Made by a program: the position numbers and the translations under genes
The notes under the pieces: model-generated
Database searches by the model: none
Seen by the model: the letters and a program-made list of their open reading frames with translations, nothing else
Told to the model about the DNA's origin: nothing
Assembly: GCF_048544455.1 (NCBI RefSeq)
Contig: NC_133536.1
Span: 27,468,152-27,532,151 of the forward strand
Direction: 5' to 3'
Source of the DNA: Silene latifolia
Lineage: Eukaryota > Streptophyta > Magnoliopsida > Caryophyllales > Caryophyllaceae
DNA length: 64,000 nt
Shown here: positions 1-10,950 of the stretch, piece by piece
Position numbering within the stretch: the first letter of the stretch is position 1
Layout: every line of letters begins with the position of its first letter

Positions 1-1
1 C

Positions 2-2803
2 CTTAATAAAGCATGCCCCAAAGATTGTTATCCCTTGCCTCGGATAGATAGCTTAATCGATGCCACGGCGGGCTACACCATGCTAAGCCTGCTGGACGCC
101 TTCTCAGGGTATCACCAAGTGTTTATGGCCGAGGAAGACATGCCTAAATGCGCATTTATCACCGCCAACGGCACATACATGTACAAAATGATGCCGTTTG
201 GTTTGAAGAACGCCGGAGCAACGTATACGAGGCTGGTGGACAAAGTGTTTCAAAATAAAAAAGGACGAAACATTGAGGCATACGTCGACGATGCTATTGT
301 AAAAAGCAAGTCCGACAGCGAGCATCTGGCCGATTTACACGAGACATTTTGTTCACTAAGGAAATACAAGATGAAGCTCAACCCAATGAAATGCAACTTC
401 GGTGTCCGGCGGAAAATTTCTAGGAGTACTTGTCGGCGCCGAGGCATAGATGCCAATCCGGACAAAGTCCAAGCAATCCTAGACCTGCCGGAACCAAGGA
501 ATCGGAAAGAGGTTATGATGCTGACCGGAAGAATGGCGGCTCTCGCCCGTTTCATCTCTCGGTCGGTAACAAGAGCACACCATTCTTCAAAGTGTTGAAA
601 GGAAATAAAGATTTCAGGTGGGGAGGAATGAGAGCACGGCTTTCAAACAATCGAAAGCTCATCTTCGACTCTCCCAACTCTGTCTGTGCCGATATTGGGG
701 GAGACGCTATACCTATACATAGCAGTAACCTCGGCCACGGTCAGTGCCGTGATCATCAGGAAAGAAGACAAACAGCAACACCCAATCTACTTTGTCAGCC
801 ATACACTGTTGCCCGCTGAGAGAAATTACCCACTAATCGAAAAAGCAGCCTTCGCCGTCGTCGTCGCCACAAGGAAGTTAAAACCCTACTTCGACGCACA
901 CCCCGTGACGATCCTAACCGATCAGCCATTGGAGAAATCCTTGGAAAAATTCGAACAATCCGGCAGGCTCATCAAATGGGCAGTGGAGCTCTCTGGTTTC
1001 GGCATTCAGTACAAACCAAGGCCTTCGATAAAGGGGCAAGCGCTTGCAGATTTCCTGGCCGAATGCACGTATCAGGAAGAGCCAAACCCAGGCATATGGG
1101 AGGTCTACACCGACGGCTCCTCCACGACGAATAGCTCAGGAGCCGGCATCCTTATCATCAGCCCAAACGGAGACGAGTTTGAGTACGCCTTGAAATTCAC
1201 CTTCTCGGCCTCGAACAATGAGTCCGAATACGAGGCGGTGATAACCGGAGTCGAGCTAGCTAGGGTCACGGAGCGAAACACATTGTGTTGAAGACAGACT
1301 CACTGTTGGTTACCAACCAAATCAGAGGGGAGTATGAGGCTCGGGACGACGGAATGGTAAGGTACCTAGAGAGGGTAAAAGCCGACGTAGCAAAATTAAA
1401 ATCCTTCCAAATCCAGTGCGTTCCCGGATCCGAGAACAACCTGGCCGACGCTCTCTCCAAACCGGCCACTCAACCATCAAGAATGTCGGAACCGCATCTT
1501 GGTAGACATCAGGAACGCGAAAAGCATCACTGAGACCGTCGGCATAGTGGGTAACATAGAGACCGAGACAACGTGGATGACTCCGATAATGAGATACAAG
1601 CTTACAGGTGAATTGCGGGAGGGCCGCAATCCCTCGGCCAAAATAAAAGGATCGCCGCCGTACACTGGTATTCGAAGGGGAACCGTACAGAAGATCCGTA
1701 ATAAGACCACTCTTGAAGTGTGTCGGTCCGGCCGACGCAGAATCGATTCTCGACAAAATCCACGAAGGCATCTGTGGACATCACATGGGGCAAGAACACT
1801 AGCCCACAAAGCTCTCCGAGCTGGCTACTTCTGGCCCACCATGCTTCAAGATTCCAGAACGAAGACCAAGAAGTGCACGAACTGTCAGATGCATGCCCCG
1901 GTGATACACGCTCCCTCCAGAGACCTACAACCGGTGCTTAGTCCCCTTCCCTTCGCACAGTGGGGGATGGACATGCTAGGGCCATTCCCAACGGCCTCCG
2001 GAGGAAGGAAGTTCTTAATCGTCGCCGTTGACTACTTCACCAAATGGGTTGAGGCCGTAGCAGTACCAGCGAAGACCACAGCTGCCGTCAGAAAGGTAAT
2101 CTGGGAAAACGTTATAACCCGCTTCGGATTACCCCAAGTTATGGTATTTGACCACGGCCGAGAGTTTTGGAGCGACCTGATAATGAACTGGTTAGAGGAG
2201 CTTGGCATCAAGTTTGCGTATTCCTCCGTCTGCCATCCGCAGTAAACGGCGGCGGAGGCAGCCAACAAAACCATCCTCAACGGTTTGAAGAAGACGGTTG
2301 AAGATCTTAAGGGAAGGTGGGCCGATGAACTACCCGGCGTCCTGTGGTCCCTTCGAACCACGGAGAAAGAAGCAACGGGATACACCCCCTTCCACCTAGT
2401 CTACGGCTCCGAAGCGGTCTTGCCGATCGAAGCGACGGTGCCGACATTCAGAACGGCCACTTTTGACCCAGTTGAAAACGAGGAGGGCCTAAGAGCTTCC
2501 CTAGACCTGGTCGAAGAAAGCCGAGACACGGCACGCCTCAACTTGGCCGTATATCAGAACCGGATGAAGAGAGCCTACAACCGAAGAGTCCACAAAAGGG
2601 ACTTAACAATAGGAGACCTAGTCCTAAGGAAGTCGGCTGCCACCAACAAAGGAAATATTCACGGCAAACTGACGGCCAACTGGGAGGGTCCCTACAAAGT
2701 GGTCGAAGAGCTGAGGCCGGGTACGTACCGGCTGACAGACATGGGAGGTGTGCCTTTGATGAGCCATTGGAACACCGATAACTTGAGAAAATACTTTGTA
2801 TAG
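2..2803 (+). pseudogene. Degenerate pol of element A: RT, RNase H, archaeal-type RNase H, integrase
   Basis: The reading frame is open at base 2, inside reverse transcriptase. The palm motif YVDD lies near 280-291. RT breaks near 405-430 (two compensating shifts) and again near 570. The first RNase H (about 690-1085) has lost its catalytic Asp, as is usual in Tat. It is followed by the archaeal-type RNase H with the YTDGSS motif near 1104 and the KTDSLL motif after a frameshift near 1266. Integrase follows with a His-Cys zinc finger (about 1790-1890) and the first two DDE acidic residues. The frame is then stopped by TAA at 2243-2245, just before the catalytic Glu. The C-terminal module (WEGPY near 2680) is open to the TAG at 2801-2803. 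With at least six lesions this copy cannot make a full polyprotein. Element B carries the close homologue. Confidence 0.92.
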
Positions 2804-2936
2804 CGGCGGAGGTGTCCAAACACATTGTGGACACCCCAACGCACGATCATAACAAACAAATGAATCGCCCAAGTTCTCCATCAAAGTGTCCGCCCCCTCC
2901 ACAACTTGCCACTAGACGGAAACTCGAAGGGAAGAA
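2804..2936. other. Short spacer between pol stop and tandem array
   Basis: About 130 bp with no gene, homologous to the interval 29486-29618 of element B. It probably holds the 3' untranslated part of the sense transcript. No clear poly(A) signal is visible. Confidence 0.4.
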
Positions 2937-4068
2937 ACGCTATCGAAGCCGCAACCCCGATTACCTCGGCCAAAACCGAGAGCGACGGGGAACACGTCGG
3001 CCGATACGCTAAAAAGAACGTATACTCGGTCACAATTGAGACGCCAATCTAGCGGTCAATATGCCTACACGATTCTGAACGCTATCGGCCGCAACCCCGA
3101 TTACCTCGGCCAAAACCGAGAGCGACGGGGAACACGTCGGCCGATACGCTAAAAAGAAACGTATACTCAGTGCAATTGAGACGCCAATCTAGCGGTCAAT
3201 ATGCCTACACAGTTACGAACGCTATCGAAGCCGCAACCCCGATTACCTCGGCCAAAACCGAGAGCGATGGGGAACACGTCGGCCGATACGCTAAAAAGAA
3301 ACGTATACTCGGTCACAATTGAGACGCCAATCTAGCGGTCAATATGCCTACATTCTATTCTGCTATCGGCCGCAACCCCGATTACCTCGGCCAAAAACGA
3401 GAGCGACGGGGAACACGTCGGCCGATACGCTAAAAAGAAACGTATACTCGGTGCAATTGAGACGCCAATCTAGCGGTCAATATGCCTACACGATTCTGAC
3501 GCTATCGGCCGCAACCCCGATTACCTCGGCCAAAACCGAGAGCGACTGGGAACACGTCGGCCGATACGCTAAAAAGAAACGTATACTCGGTGCAATTGAG
3601 ACGCCAATCTAGCGGTCAATATGCCTACACGATTCTTAACGCTATCGAAGCCGCAACCCCGATTACCTCGGCCAAAACCGAGAGCGACGGGGAACACGTC
3701 GGCCGATCGCTAAAAAGAAACGTATACTCAGTGCAATTGAGACGCCAATCTAGCGGTCAATATGCCTACACGCTATTCTAACGCTATCGAAGCCGCAACC
3801 CCGATTACCTCGGCCAAAATCGAGAGCGACGGGGAACACGTCGGCCGATACGCTAAAAAGAAACGTATACTCAGTGCAATTGAGACGCCAATCTAGCGGT
3901 CAATATGCCTACACAGTTACGAACGCTATCGAAGCCGCAACCCCGATTACCTCGGCCAAAACCGAGAGCGACGGGGAACACGTCGGCCGATACGCTAAAA
4001 AAGAAACGTATACTCAGTGCGATTGAGACGCCAATCTAGCGGTCAATATGCCTACACAGTTACGAAGG
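2937..4068 (+). repeat. Retand-type tandem array, 8 copies of a 139-142 bp unit
   Basis: The motif gcaaccccgattacctcgg recurs at 2951, 3091, 3233, 3372, 3511, 3653, 3795 and 3937, giving periods of 139-142 bp. Each unit can fold locally: ctcgg-ccaaaa-ccgag is a 5-bp stem with a 6-nt loop, and attg-agacgc-caat is a second small stem. Units differ by point changes and 1-3 bp indels, with two subtypes before the core (gctatcggcc or gctatcgaagcc). The array lies between convergent pol and the antisense ORF. Element B has the same array with five units, so copy number varies between copies. Its function is unknown; it may act as a transcription boundary (inference). Confidence 0.95.
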
Positions 4069-4446
4069 CTAAAGACGTTAGACACAGTTGAGACATGCAT
4101 TCAAACCGCCTCGGTCATGACGAGTGTAAAAACGAAGACAGTTGATAAAAACAAGAAAAGTAAAGGATCGTAATCAGAGTCCCGGCAAAGCCGAGGACCA
4201 AATAGATAAAACTTCATTAAAATTGACTGCAAGGAGAGTACAAACGACGGCCGTCCCCGTGAGGGTAGCCTAAACTCTACCTACCAAAGCTTTACAAAAA
4301 AGCGAAGAAGCAAAAAAGCAAAAGATTACAGACTTAAGATTTGAAGCGCCAAAAGGATGGCAGGGAGAGAAGGCTCAATAATTGGCCCCCGAACAGCTGA
4401 AGCTATCCGAGACGCCGGGTGAGTCTGGTGACGACCGCCCGTCTCC
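4069..4446. other. 3' untranslated region shared by convergent transcripts
   Basis: No ORF of note. It is homologous to 28387-28768 of element B, so it is a constitutive part of the element. It lies downstream of the antisense stop codon and downstream of the tandem array in the sense direction, so it is probably the overlap or 3' UTR zone of the two transcripts. An aataga/aataaa-like stretch occurs near 4200. Confidence 0.5.
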
Positions 4447-6911
4447 CTATGCTTGTTGTTGCCCTCCATCGGTAGCAACAGCATCTTCGGTGGCCGGCTT
4501 TGAGGAAGGCTGACCATCTCCAAGCAACTCCTTGGCCTCATCTACCTGAGCCGCCTTCGCTGTCCCTGCCTTCGTTGTAGCCGCTGCTTCTGCAGCATCG
4601 GCTATCTCATCCAGGAGCTGGTCGAATTTATCCCACGGGAAGGAATCGTCGGGGACAGCCCTTCTAATTGCCTCCCTGGCCGCCTTCTCGGCCTGGTCCC
4701 GGAACTGGACGCACATTTTGGGGAGGAGATCATCTTGAAGCATTTCTATATCCTTCTCTTTTTGAGCAAGGATAGCCTGCATGTCCCTGAGCACCTCCGC
4801 CTGCTTCTGGAACCGATCCTCCCACTCGTCCCTCTTGGCAACCACAGCGTCATAGGCACCTTTATACCTGTCCCGCTCCTCCATCATCTTGGCCGTGGCG
4901 CCATCAGCATCCTCAACTTTGGCCCTCTCGGCCCTCAGCAGCTTCTCAGCTTCCTCCGCACGCCCCTTGGCAGCAAGAAGATCCAGCTTAGCCTTCCCGG
5001 CTTCCCCCCTCGCGGCAGAGAGATCAAGCTTGAGCCTTGCAATCGGCGGCCCGAGTTGGGCCGTGGCCTTTTCTTGCTCCATGATGAGGGAGGCGGCTAG
5101 ACGGCTCCATTTCCCCAACCTCTTGTATATTTTCTCACCCTCCGCCACGAGCTCGGTGGGAGTAACCTTCTGGGGTGAGGAGTCCACGACGACGTTTTGG
5201 TCACCCGCCTTCTCAATCGCCTTCTCAGGCTGCTTCCCTACTTGCCGTTCGGTGAGAACGGCAGCTGCCGACGATGGATCTACAAAAAATTTACACAAAG
5301 CATCCATGTCACCATGCATTGACACGTCAGAAAGCCTGTCGTCAGGAATGTCCAACGAGCCGGCTAAATCCGAACCACAGGTTAAATCCGTACCAGTTCG
5401 AATCCTCTTAATTGGAGGGCTGGTGGAAGCAGGTTTTTCCACGGCAACGGTGGAAGCGGACGGTGGGTCTTTCCTCTTCTTCGGAGAAGGGACCTTAGCA
5501 ATGGTCACCTCCCCCTCAGAAATGTTGATCACCTCCACATGATCCTTTTCGACCACTGGGGTCGAAGAGGGAGTTGCCATTGATACAGCCGCCGACTTGG
5601 ACGCTGCCTTCCTTGTTCTCTTCGGCACGCCACCAAGAACCCGTGCTTGAGCCGTCTCCTGATCCAACGCCCTCGTCTGTTTGTCCATGAGTTCGTTAGG
5701 GGACAGTCGGCGATCAGTGTATCCAGCCGTAGGATGACGGATGAGAACCTTCCCGTCCTTATCAAGCCCCAGCCTCTCCAAGTCTTTCGCTGACAGATCC
5801 CGACCAAACCGATCTGCAAGGAATCAAACAAGAGTTACATGAAAGAAGTAAGAAAGCTCCAAACAGGAACAAAACAAGCAAAGGTGGGCCTCACACCGAC
5901 CCTACTCACCACGGCTGAGGGCCGGTATGAGGCCGACGTGGTATAGCAGCTCGTCCTTAAGAATAATCTGAGTCGGGAGCAGCCATCCCTCCTCAGCATC
6001 AAAAAGCTGCATTGCCCGCTTCTCATCCGCAGTAAGGGGGACAAAAGAAGCGTCCATCTTAACCTTGCTACCCCGGGAGACGTGTTTCTCATACTCTTCC
6101 CGGGTCTCACATCGTAAGTAAACGGGGCTCTGAAAAGACCGAGGCAACGGGTAGTCCTCCGGCACTTGGACGTACACCCATCGCTCTTGCCAGTCTTTGC
6201 AGGAAGTAAGCTTGTTTACGGAGACATATCCTGGCTCCGTCTGCACGCTGTACCACCCCACCTTTCGGGCGAATGACGGCCGAAGACTATGAAGTCGGCG
6301 GAATAAGTTGACCGTAGGGACCTCCCCTTTGAAGAGACAGAGCCACACAAAGCCGATTATCGTCCTCATGGCCAACGGATGCAGTTGGGCCACGGCAAGA
6401 TTCATAGCTTTGATGATGGCCATGACGTGTTCGTTCAAAGGAAACCGGAGCCCGTACTCCAAATGCCGGATGTACACGCCGATATGACCCGGGGGAGGAC
6501 AGCAGACCGCCTGACCCTCCCCAGGGAAAACAATTTTATACCCCTCACCAAGGAAGAAATGATCTCCGAAAAGAGTTTCTCCGGAGCTGCTTGCGAATTT
6601 ATTTGTCCAGACACGGTCGAGGCCAGTCGTGCAGGCCTCACCATGATCCGGAACAGTCGTCCTCCCACCATCAACGGGAGTCCCCTCACCACGATCCGGA
6701 ATAGTAATCCTCCCACCATCACCGGGAGCCCCCTCATCATCATCAGCATCATCCTCACCCTCCAACTCCTCCAGGGAGGGGCGGATCGGCCTACGGGAGA
6801 AGGAGACCTAGGGCCCCCAAACCTTAGCGGGATGGCCTCCGGTCCCTCCTCCTCATCAAGACGCGACGGGGAACCCCGGCGCGAAGTACCAATCCCGGCA
6901 TCAGAGGACAT
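4447..6911 (-). pseudogene. Antisense spliced ORF of element A (putative gypsy-type transposon domain plus coiled coil)
   Basis: Exon 1 runs 6911-5910 (ATG at 6911) and exon 2 runs 5813-4447. They are joined by a 96-bp intron (5814-5909) with gtgagtag donor and ttgcag acceptor. Splicing keeps one frame, and element B has an intron of the same length and sites, so the gene model is well supported. The N-terminus is acidic and low-complexity. The central part (GVYIRHLEYGLRFPLNEHV region) resembles the plant domain annotated as putative gypsy type transposon (Transposase_28-like). Exon 2 has a basic KKRKDPP nuclear-signal-like motif and a long Ala/Glu/Lys-rich coiled coil, ending in GGQQQA. Only one lesion is visible, a frameshift near 6770-6785 in the acidic stretch. 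Function is unknown; antisense extra ORFs are known in the Tat lineage. Confidence 0.85.
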
Positions 6912-7101
6912 GATTCACAACAAAATACTAGCAAGAAAAATAAAAAAGTTTGCTTGTTTACCTTAAAGAAAAACACTCGCCGGATCAAATACTCCGAAGA
7001 TTAAGAAGACGAAGACAACCCTTGAAAGTTTGGAGAGATGAAGATTTTGGAGAAAAATTTTCGAAAATAAAATGGAGGCCAAAATCACGGAATAACTGAC
7101 C

Positions 7102-7183
7102 TATTTATAGAGAAAAGCCCATGAAGAAGGACCAATCAGGGCACAGCCCATGAAGCGTCAACCAATCAGCGAACATACACGTG
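7102..7183 (-). promoter_or_regulatory. Promoter of the antisense ORF in element A (TATA box, CCAAT boxes, G-box)
   Basis: On the minus strand a TATAAATA box (7102-7109) lies 190 bp upstream of the ATG at 6911. Two CCAATCA motifs lie on the plus strand near 7131 and 7161, and a palindromic CACGTG G-box is at 7178-7183. All are conserved in position in element B (25643-25725). The conservation between two diverged copies supports a real internal promoter; transcription itself is not shown. Confidence 0.65.
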
Positions 7184-7589
7184 TCAAACATGCAACCGTG
7201 GGATGTCAATCGTTGCAACAGTCGAACGTCAATCAATGCAACAGTGACCAAGCGTCTTCAACACGCCTATTCACATCTCTTCGACTGATCATCTTCCTCA
7301 ACAAATTCCTAGGTATCTAGTCTCCGCCGGCCACCCGATCAACCAAGCTAGGGAGCACCGGCCGGGGGCAATCAAAATCAACCTAAGACTCTCACCGGTC
7401 TCGGCCAACGTATGTTCTTTTCCACATCGGATACCCTTTCAAAGATCCATGTGGAGGGGGATATGGTATACGGTACGGCCTACCAAGAGCCACGCCGATG
7501 CGAAGAAGAAGCCGATCAGAAAATTTTTCCAAATATGCAGAATATATGCTCAACATACATCGGAGCCCATACCACGGCATAGACTACGC

Positions 7590-7600
7590 TGGGGGCAAAT
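7590..7600 (+). other. Polypurine tract of element A
   Basis: tgggggcaaat directly precedes the LTR start tgatgggg and is identical in element B (minus strand, 25218-25228). It is the expected plus-strand primer site next to the 3' LTR. Confidence 0.8.
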
Positions 7601-8200
7601 TGATGGGGCATATTCTGCACCGCTGACCAAGTCAACATACTGAGCAAGGTCAAAGATGTCCACAACAAGTCAACGACTTATACAGCCTAGCCGATGCAGC
7701 CCATCGGCCTGTTAGCCTGGGTCTCGGCGTGACAACTAGTCGCCGGGACACATATCCGCGTACTCATATCCAAGACCCCTCGGCGGTGAGTCAACATGGC
7801 CCGCCGGCCTGCCATAGGTTCCTCGGCCGAGGGGTAGATCAGTCTTTCCACCTGCTAGCCACTTGGCCACTACGTGACAAAAGGTGAAAGCCTATAAATA
7901 CTCCTCAACCTTCATTGAGGAAAGGATCCAAAAAACTTAACCTAAATACACTATTCATCTGGTAATATCTCCCTTATCTCTCTACAATACATACCTAGCC
8001 AAGTAACACAGCTTAATCCTTTAAGTTTACTGACTTGAGCGTCGGAGTGAGTACGCTTGGCACACAGCCAAGCCCTCAGTTCGTTCATTGTTGCAGGAGA
8101 GGCCGAGAGGGACGATAGAGGCGAGAAGGGTTCAACCCAAGACATTATTCTACAAGCCACGGGTGGTAACGATACTTGCTCTGGAATTACACCCGGAACA
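7601..8200 (+). repeat. 3' LTR of element A (600 bp)
   Basis: It begins tgatggggca after the polypurine tract and ends acccggaaca, matching the TG...CA ends fixed by the two LTRs of element B. A TATA box (TATAAATA) is at 7893-7900, followed by a small inverted repeat cctcaa...ttgagg. Compared with B's LTR it carries many substitutions and small indels, so A and B belong to different age classes or subfamilies. Confidence 0.93.
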
Positions 8201-9918
8201 AAAATAAATAGTGTCTGAACATTAATAAGGCGATCTCTAGACTCGAGTGATCTCATCCCAAAGCTCCCCTCTAAGCATCCAGCACTTCTCACAAGCTAAC
8301 CTAAAATCAATCTGCTCCCCATTATAGTTCATCACAGGTGTTCACGATTACACAGTCATCCACGAGGTTGAGTAGGATAACCAAACAACAATAACAATAA
8401 TGATAATACGTTAGCCTGCAACACAATCAACAAACCAACCAAGGTCATCGTGCTCATACACGCACGGCTCACACACGTCACACACACGCACCATACGGTG
8501 AATTCCAATCCGACACCACACACGGTGTACTGCTCAGATCCATGGCCCCCTCCTAACGCCACCATGCCTGTCCGACCATTATACGTACAGGACCACGACA
8601 CTTACACATCCCCTTGCTTGACCGACCATAACTGTACAGGACCACGGCTCAATCCCGTGCCCGACCGACCAAACAATCTCAATAACAATGCCAATCTTTC
8701 ACAATAAATCAACAACAGATATCCAACCAACAAGGTAATAATAATATGAGCATAAGACAACAATGATATCAATATGCTCAAGACAACAATTACGACGATG
8801 TTCTCAAGACAACAATTACAACAATAATCCATCTTCCAACAATTCTCCAATTACCAATATAGTAAAGTTGAGTAGTTAACCTACCTCTTAGCAAATCTTC
8901 TCAATTAAGCAAATAAATCAAAAAGCCTCTTCAATAAATTCACCACCTAAACAATAATTGAATTATGTATAATTATTAACTAATCTTATTAATAAATTTA
9001 AGATGTAAACTACCCGAAACAAATCTCGCAAAAACGCCACAAACAACCCTCAATCACACGGCCAAACCGACGGTAGTCAACCCGTCGGTCAACAGCCACA
9101 CGGCCTCGGTCCTCATGGTCAACGGTCACGGTCAACGGCCTTAATACGGGTCAAGTTCAAATGTAAACAATTGATATTAGATGATTAGATATGTTACCGA
9201 AATTATTTATCGCTAGGTGAAAAACTCCGTCTTAAAGTTGTCTCACAAAAACTCTCCTCACAATTGTATTTGAGTTTTTGAAGAAGAATAATTATAATTG
9301 TGAGGCATATGTGTGGACATGGGGCCACGGGGGCGCTTGGGACAAGCGTTTGCATGCATTTGTTGAGTCGCCACCAATTTTTATGGAAAATTGGAACCGT
9401 TCGAATACCTCTTGTCATGTCAAGACACAAAGTAGTGACATGAACACTAAGAACTCGTTACCCTTAGCATTCTATGTCTAGAATGACTCTCGTAGATGCC
9501 TATGAACAGGGATGTTCACAGAGATAATTTATGTTACTATACGTATAATATGGGAACGAAATGTAAGTAAAGCGCATATTGACTTTATAACGGAAACATA
9601 TATAAAAACTATACGTATAATATGGGAACCACTTTCTTTTGTACTTCGTATATCAATTGCGTTGAATTCGGAAGGAATAATTTGCTTTGTCTTTATAATT
9701 TATTGAAATGATTTATTATGTGGCAAATTTGTTAGTCAATATATCAATCATCAATTATTATAATTTTAGCATAGGTCCACCACTATTGTCAATCATTTGG
9801 GCGGGAAAATATTGAGTAATTCTTATTCTTTTAGTTTAGTGGGGATTGTCTCTTCGTTTTGGGTTGCTTCATACTATGTACATACTTGATGGTCATTAAT
9901 CTTGTCACAAAGAACTTA
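8201..9918. other. Intergenic DNA with degenerate repeats
   Basis: No convincing gene. The part 8560-8690 holds two related segments with gtacaggaccacg and gaccgaccat motifs. It reads like the internal repeats of an old LTR, but no ends can be fixed. Around 9060-9140 there are repeated ggtcaac motifs. The stretch 9290-9520 has somewhat higher GC and looks like the flank of an old retroelement; its ORFs are short and unlike known proteins. Confidence 0.4.
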
Positions 9919-10168
9919 GGGGTCGTTTGGTTCGAAGTATTGAAATGGTATGGAATGGATTGTGATATCATAGTGGTATGGAGTTAGAACCTTATACTTG
10001 CTCATGAGTGTTTAATTGGTTCGACCCTGTAATGGATATAGAAGTAGTAATAATATGGAATGAAGTTAGAAACTTGAGTGGAAATATGGGTATGAGATTT
10101 CAAGGGGTTGAAATGGAGTTAGAATCAATTGGGTATCCAACTCCATTCCAAAAACCTCCAACCAAACA
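9919..10168. mobile_element. Tourist-like MITE (250 bp)
   Basis: It starts ggggtcgtttggttcg and ends ccaaccaaaca, giving a degenerate terminal inverted repeat of the gtttggtt type. TTA at 9916-9918 and 10169-10171 fits the 3-bp target duplication of PIF/Harbinger elements. The body is rich in atggaatgg-type motifs. No coding capacity. Confidence 0.6.
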
Positions 10169-10950
10169 TTAAAATTGTCTGATGTCTTGATTTAAAATGT
10201 GATGGAAAAGCATTGTAGTTTGAGATAAGATCATACGATCACATCAATTTTCATGTTTTTGCGTGTGTCGTTTATATGCGTAACGATAATGACGTACTCC
10301 GTAGTTGAAATCAAAATAACACTTTCATCGTTTTATCTGAATTTGTAGATTTGTCTTTTACTTTAGACGGATATATCCGTTTATAATGAGACTAACTAAT
10401 TGAAGTATTAGTTTGTGAGTTTATTAAGGTATATAGCCATTGAGTAGTCATTTCTTATATATATATATACTCTCTTGTTATTCATATTCAATAATTGAAC
10501 TAAATATATCTCAAATATTTTCAATTAATGTTATGATGAATCTAAAAAGTGTGACGGAGTAATTATTATCACAAGCACAATTTTATCATAAGCAAAAGTT
10601 AGTTGTCAATGACAATTATCCATTCAGGTAAAACTCTTCTCAAGATTGAAATTATCTGAATTAAACTTATAATGAATAACAAAAACATATTGAAATGAAT
10701 TAAATTGGACTGAAAATATGTGAAGTTTGAAAAAACAAAACTAAAAGTTATTTTAGTGTTAAAAGTCATGCCAAATAATAATAACTTTTTTCTTCTAATA
10801 AATTTAAAACTTTTCTCATAGAAGTATACTTCCATATTACTATTGGTCTTCCCTTGTTACACTAAATTCGGTAACCCCTAAACCTCGTACCACTATAATA
10901 GAGTCGAGACCTCGGTACCACTATAATAGAATCATATATCATATATCATA
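10169..10950. other. AT-rich intergenic DNA, no gene seen
   Basis: It contains a short ta microsatellite near 10460 and a repeated ggtaccactataatagaatc-like motif near 10895-10935. Possible old Stowaway ends (actccgt near 10294, acggagta near 10553) are too degenerate to call. Confidence 0.4.

Larger units (their letters stand above)
1..8200 (+). mobile_element. Retand-like Ty3/gypsy (Tat lineage) element A, 5'-truncated by window edge
   Basis: In order this stretch holds pol (RT, RNase H, archaeal-type RNase H, integrase), eight tandem repeats of about 141 bp, a spliced antisense ORF, a polypurine tract and a 3' LTR. The 5' LTR, gag and protease lie left of base 1. A dual RNase H plus an antisense extra ORF is established for the Tat lineage, and the tandem array at this place matches the Retand description. 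Element B in this window is a close relative in the opposite orientation and confirms the layout. Pol is broken many times, so A is an old, non-autonomous copy. Its target duplication cannot be checked without the left end; the five bases after the LTR are aaaat. Confidence 0.93.

Noticed and set aside
2937-4068. Regular direct repeats that could be mistaken for a CRISPR array
   Set aside because: Units of about 142 bp are contiguous without unique spacers, the array lies inside a plant LTR retrotransposon, and the same array occurs in element B.
8450-8707. 85-codon plus-strand ORF
   Set aside because: Low-complexity His/Thr/Asn composition and no family resemblance; lies in repeat-derived DNA.
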